Origin: JAHHUA01 sp036635475
Lineage (GTDB): Bacteria > Bacillota > Clostridia > Oscillospirales > Ruminococcaceae
Length of the DNA: 53,170 nt
Reading direction: 5' to 3'
NCBI GenBank assembly: GCA_036635475.1
Contig: JAVWQH010000014.1
Location: 1 to 53,170 of the forward strand
Shown here: positions 49,301 through 53,170 of the stretch, piece by piece
Layout: the number at the start of each line of letters is the position of its first letter
Position numbering within the stretch: position 1 is the stretch's first letter
The notes under the pieces: generated by a model
Told to the model about the DNA's origin: nothing
The model's input: the letters and a program-made list of their open reading frames with translations, nothing else
The model's database searches: none
Program-made: the position numbers and the translations under genes

Positions 49301-52300
49301 AATCCAACCAATGTGGAATGGATGCGCCATTGATGTAAAAAATGTAATGACACATAAAATTTTTACAATATATAAGAAAATGTTTTCTAAAAATAATGGA
49401 TTACGTATTATTGACAGAGATGATAGATGGTTTAAAAATACAAACGAAGGATTGATTGTTCATAACAAAGATACTATGTGTGACTGGTGTATTTCTAGAC
49501 ATCAATTTGACGGAACTTATTTGGAATTTTTAAATGGTTTTAAAAAATGAGGAGAAATAAGATGACAAGAATAGAGTTATGGAGCTTACACAATACAACT
49601 AAAACAGCAAACTTATTTTGTAATTTATATGAAAGATGGCAAGACGAAAAAGATTATGAAGACATCGCCGAATATCTAAAAGTGATACAAAAAAGTATAC
49701 CAGAAGCCATTAAAATTACCAAAAGACCTTTTAGTGTTATGTGTAAATGCGATGATGGTATTTTGCAAATTGGAATTAAGCGAAAAGGGGAGTATATGCA
49801 AATATTTGCAAAATCGGTTAAGTAAAGAGGAATAGATTAAACATTTTATAGCGAATGAAAGGTTGATAAATGATGATGACAATTGTATATAATCATGAAG
49901 AAAATCGTTGGTTACGATAAAAAGAAAACGATCACGCTATAATCTTCCAAAATTACAAGAAACAAAAATACAAAGCCACTCATAAGCGTGTAAGTAAAAA
50001 CGAGTTTTGGCTATTACTAAAGATATTTATCTATAAAAATAATGTTGCTATTGTTATAGGTAATCAGAAATATAAAGGCGTAAACGAATATATTAAACAT
50101 CGCAAGTCATTCGATTGTTCTGTTGATAGAGTAAATGGAATTGTATGTTAGAGAAAATTGCGAAAGTAGACAAATCAAGCGATTTATGTGGAAAGGAATA
50201 ACAAAAATGAATTACAAAATTGGAGATACAGTTGGAGTGTCCGTATATGAATTATACCAACACTTTGGAACTCACTTAAACGATTGTACAATTAAGGTTT
50301 ATAAGGAATCAGACACACAAAAAGAACGGTTTTATTACGATTTATTCACTTCAGGCTGTATTTTCGCCTGTTGCGATGGAGAAGAAGCTGAGGTTATTGG
50401 AATAGGAAACAACCGATATTTTCTAAAAAGTAAAGAAGAAGAGCGTGATGTCATCTTTTCACTGACAAAAGAGGAGCTTGGTGTTGCCAATTTCATAGTT
50501 AATTCTGTGGGTGATACTAATGATGATATTACATATATGTGTAGAGAATGCAAAAAGGATTTCACCGACCCAGAAATTGATTTCGATTTAGAAAATAACG
50601 ACAATGAAGTGTGCCCGTTTTGCGGAAGTAATAACATCACATATAAATAGAAATAGCTAAAATATGCGGAAAGGAAATTATGAGTAATATTAAACAACGG
50701 ACTTTAAAGTCGTGGGCACACAACGCAAAATCAGAAGTTGATGAAATATTGGAACAGAATCCTAATATGCGAGAAGTTGGTGTTTTTGAAAACGGGTTCT
50801 ATAGTAGGAAGAACAAAGACAAGAAAAAACTAATTATATTTGCATGGCGTTGGAATGGTGAATGGGCGGACTCCTCAAAAGAGGTTTTCACAAGATTGAT
50901 TGAAGCGTGAAGGAATTGAAAAATATGGAAACATTGAATTTTTTAATTGATATATGGTAAAAATAGTATTGTAATATTAAAATATTGAAAGGAATTATAA
51001 TTATGATTAGTAAACCTGAATTTGTACAAGCAGTTGGAGAACTGCTCCGCCTTGCAAAACCAAATCTTGTTAAATGTGAATATGAAGAAGCAGTTAAAGG
51101 TAAAGAAAATGTTAAAGTGACTTGCGATAATGGGCATTGTTATTATGTAAACATTACAGGTGATAGTTTGTGTGCAATTGCAGAAGACGTATTTGATGTG
51201 ATGAGTGGGAAGTGAGTAATGTAAAAAAGAAAGGAAATTGAAAAAGAATGGAGTAGAAATCCACTAAGTCTTTAGCTTAGTTTTTTAGTAACGCAAATAT
51301 ATAACGCAAATATATAACGTCTAAAAGGTAGTGCAAATGTACTGTTAATATAAGAGTGTTATACAAGAGTGTTAAAGAGTATATAACAAGTGTGTGTTAT
51401 AATAGTCAAATATATAGTGGTTTACATTCAAAGGCAGAAAGAGATGATTCACAAAGGTAAAATTTTACTAGAATAATATTCCTAATTAACAATTATTATT
51501 CATTTCTGTAAAAAAATATGTTATAATTAAACAAAAAAGAAAGATGAGGTACTATTATGTTTTTATTTGGAGCGATTTTATTTTTGGCAGGAGTTTGGTG
51601 TTTCTTTTATACGTTTACTAGATGCAAGGGGTATAGCGACGCAGCTAAATCAGAACATGACCAACTAACAAATATCACTGCAATTTCATCATTGTTGCTT
51701 ATGGCTATAGGTGGAGCAATTTGTGGTTTGTAATGGTGAAACTGAAAGGAGTTTTAAAAAATTAATGTCAAAACAATATTCAGTTAGAGAGTTGCGGAAA
51801 CTTTTAGAAGCTAATGGTTATCGTTACAAGCGAACTACTGGCAGTCATTCGATTTTTAGTAATGGGAATAAAATTGTTGTATTGCCAGTAGTAACGCTTA
51901 ATTATAAGGTTGCCAACAAGATTGTAAGTCAGATTGCAAAGTAGTTAAATAATTTTAAAATATATTTAAAAAAATGGAGGAAATTTTTATGTTAGATAAT
52001 AATGAAGGGCATAATAATTATGAAGTTACAGAACAAAAGGTATTGACTGATTCAGATAGTAATCAGCATACATCAAATACGAAAAAATCAAGTGGTGAGA
52101 AACAGTTATGTTGCCTAGGGCACCCAGTCAGTGTTGAAAGAATGATTGCAGGGCTCCTTGTAATGATTGCATGGATAGTCATGTTTTTCACATTCGAAGA
52201 TGGGTTAGACGAATATTCATTAGAATATTTTATTGTTCATGGAAGTGGTATTCCTGTTCTTATCATTGCTTTCACAATTTGGCTCGGTGGGAAAAATGAA

Positions 52301-53170
52301 TAAGTAGTACTTTGTGCAATGTAGAAAACACTCCTAAAATATGGATTAGATAGAGCTATGAGGAGTTGTTCTTATTTGGATTATAGTGATTGGTGAAGCT
52401 CTCACGACCCCTAAGTAGCGGGTGATTCACTGGATGAGTCATTATATCCGTCCATTCTATAATATAAGGAGAATTTTTATGAAAGAATTGATAAGAAAGG
52501 TTTATGGTTATATTCGTGTTTCAACGGAAACTCAAGCAGATAAAGGTTACGGACTGGAAACTCAGAGAATTGCTATAGAAGATTATTGCAACAGTAATAA
52601 TTTAGAATTAGTAGAAATATTTAAAGATGAGGGCATAACCGGAGTTTTAGGGGATAAAGAAAATTTAACTGATAGACAAGGTGTAACCCATCTGCTAGCT
52701 AAATTGGATTTTATTAATACAATTATAGTAATGAATACGTCACGTTTATGGCGTGATGATTCGGCTAGAGTACTTATAGGTAGGCAAATTAGAAAAGCAA
52801 ACGGGAATATTATATCTGTTGAACAACCACGATATTCATTGTATTCAAAAGACCCACAAGATTTTATGTTTAATTCAATGATGGAAATGTTAGATCAATA
52901 TGATAGAATGTGTATCACACAAAAATTAGCTAAAGGACGTATTACAAAAGCAATGAACGGGTTAAAACCTTGTGGTGTAGCTCCATTTGGCTATAGGTGG
53001 AATAAAAACGCTAATATTGAAATAGAACCTGAAGAAGCAGAAATAATATTAAAAATATATGAGCTAAATGGAAAAGGAAAAGGTCAAGTGGAAATTGCAA
53101 ATTATCTTAATTTAAATTATCCAGAGAGTAAAAGGAAAAACGAAAGTAAGAATTGCCAATGGACAAAACA

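Overview
The window is AT-rich (roughly one third G+C by eye), densely coded phage DNA with strong AGGAGG-type ribosome binding sites, frequent TTG/GTG starts and no host housekeeping genes. It reads as a large temperate phage or prophage of a low-GC Firmicute, most likely a Clostridia-class gut host. Several genes point to a relative of Bacillus phage SPbeta: a split gene for a YonO-type single-chain RNA polymerase, a YonK-like small protein followed by a metallophosphoesterase, an HU protein, a terminase-portal-scaffold-capsid block in SPbeta-like order, and a large serine recombinase at the right edge. The SPbeta comparison is from memory and was not searched.

Layout. 1-17.8 kb (minus strand) is the late module. 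In transcription order it holds an antirepressor, a small P-loop protein, a probable small terminase partner, the large terminase, portal, scaffold/protease, decoration protein, major capsid protein, connectors, tail proteins, a RusA-like nuclease and two fibre genes sharing one N-terminal domain; the second fibre gene runs off the left edge. Hairpin terminators punctuate this operon. 18.0-20.0 kb is an IS200/IS605-family element with TnpA and IscB, inserted at the end of a short tyrosine recombinase gene. 20.6-20.9 kb holds tRNA-Gly(TCC) and a tRNA-Met(CAT) with an initiator-type acceptor stem. 20.9-22.7 kb holds HU, the phosphoesterase and the YonK-like gene. 22.7-24.9 kb is a TnpA-TnpB element. 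25.1-28.9 kb holds the YonO-like polymerase, cut exactly at its DxDGD active-site motif by a 342-nt group I intron, plus a zinc-ribbon gene. 29.0-32.2 kb (minus) holds a replication-initiator-like protein, a GIY-YIG protein, an AntA protein and small genes.

A gene-poor AT-rich stretch (32.2-33.4 kb) separates this from the plus-strand early/accessory region (33.4-52.3 kb). That region has a ribbon-helix-helix protein, a sigma-like protein, a lipoprotein followed directly by a hammerhead ribozyme, many small unknown proteins, a DNA methyltransferase, a second IscB element, a beta-clamp homologue, a divergent repressor/Cro-like pair with two 17-bp operators, a P22-AR/ORF6C-like antirepressor, a HicA-like toxin without a visible partner, and the serine recombinase (partial).

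How the parts may work together (inference). The clamp, initiator and RusA-like nuclease would serve replication and recombination. The YonO-like polymerase would transcribe late genes, and it can be active only after its intron is spliced. The most interesting observations are the intron in the polymerase active site, the hammerhead ribozyme after the lipoprotein gene, and several well-spaced Shine-Dalgarno sites followed by ATA or ATT rather than ATG, in a phage that also carries an initiator-like tRNA.
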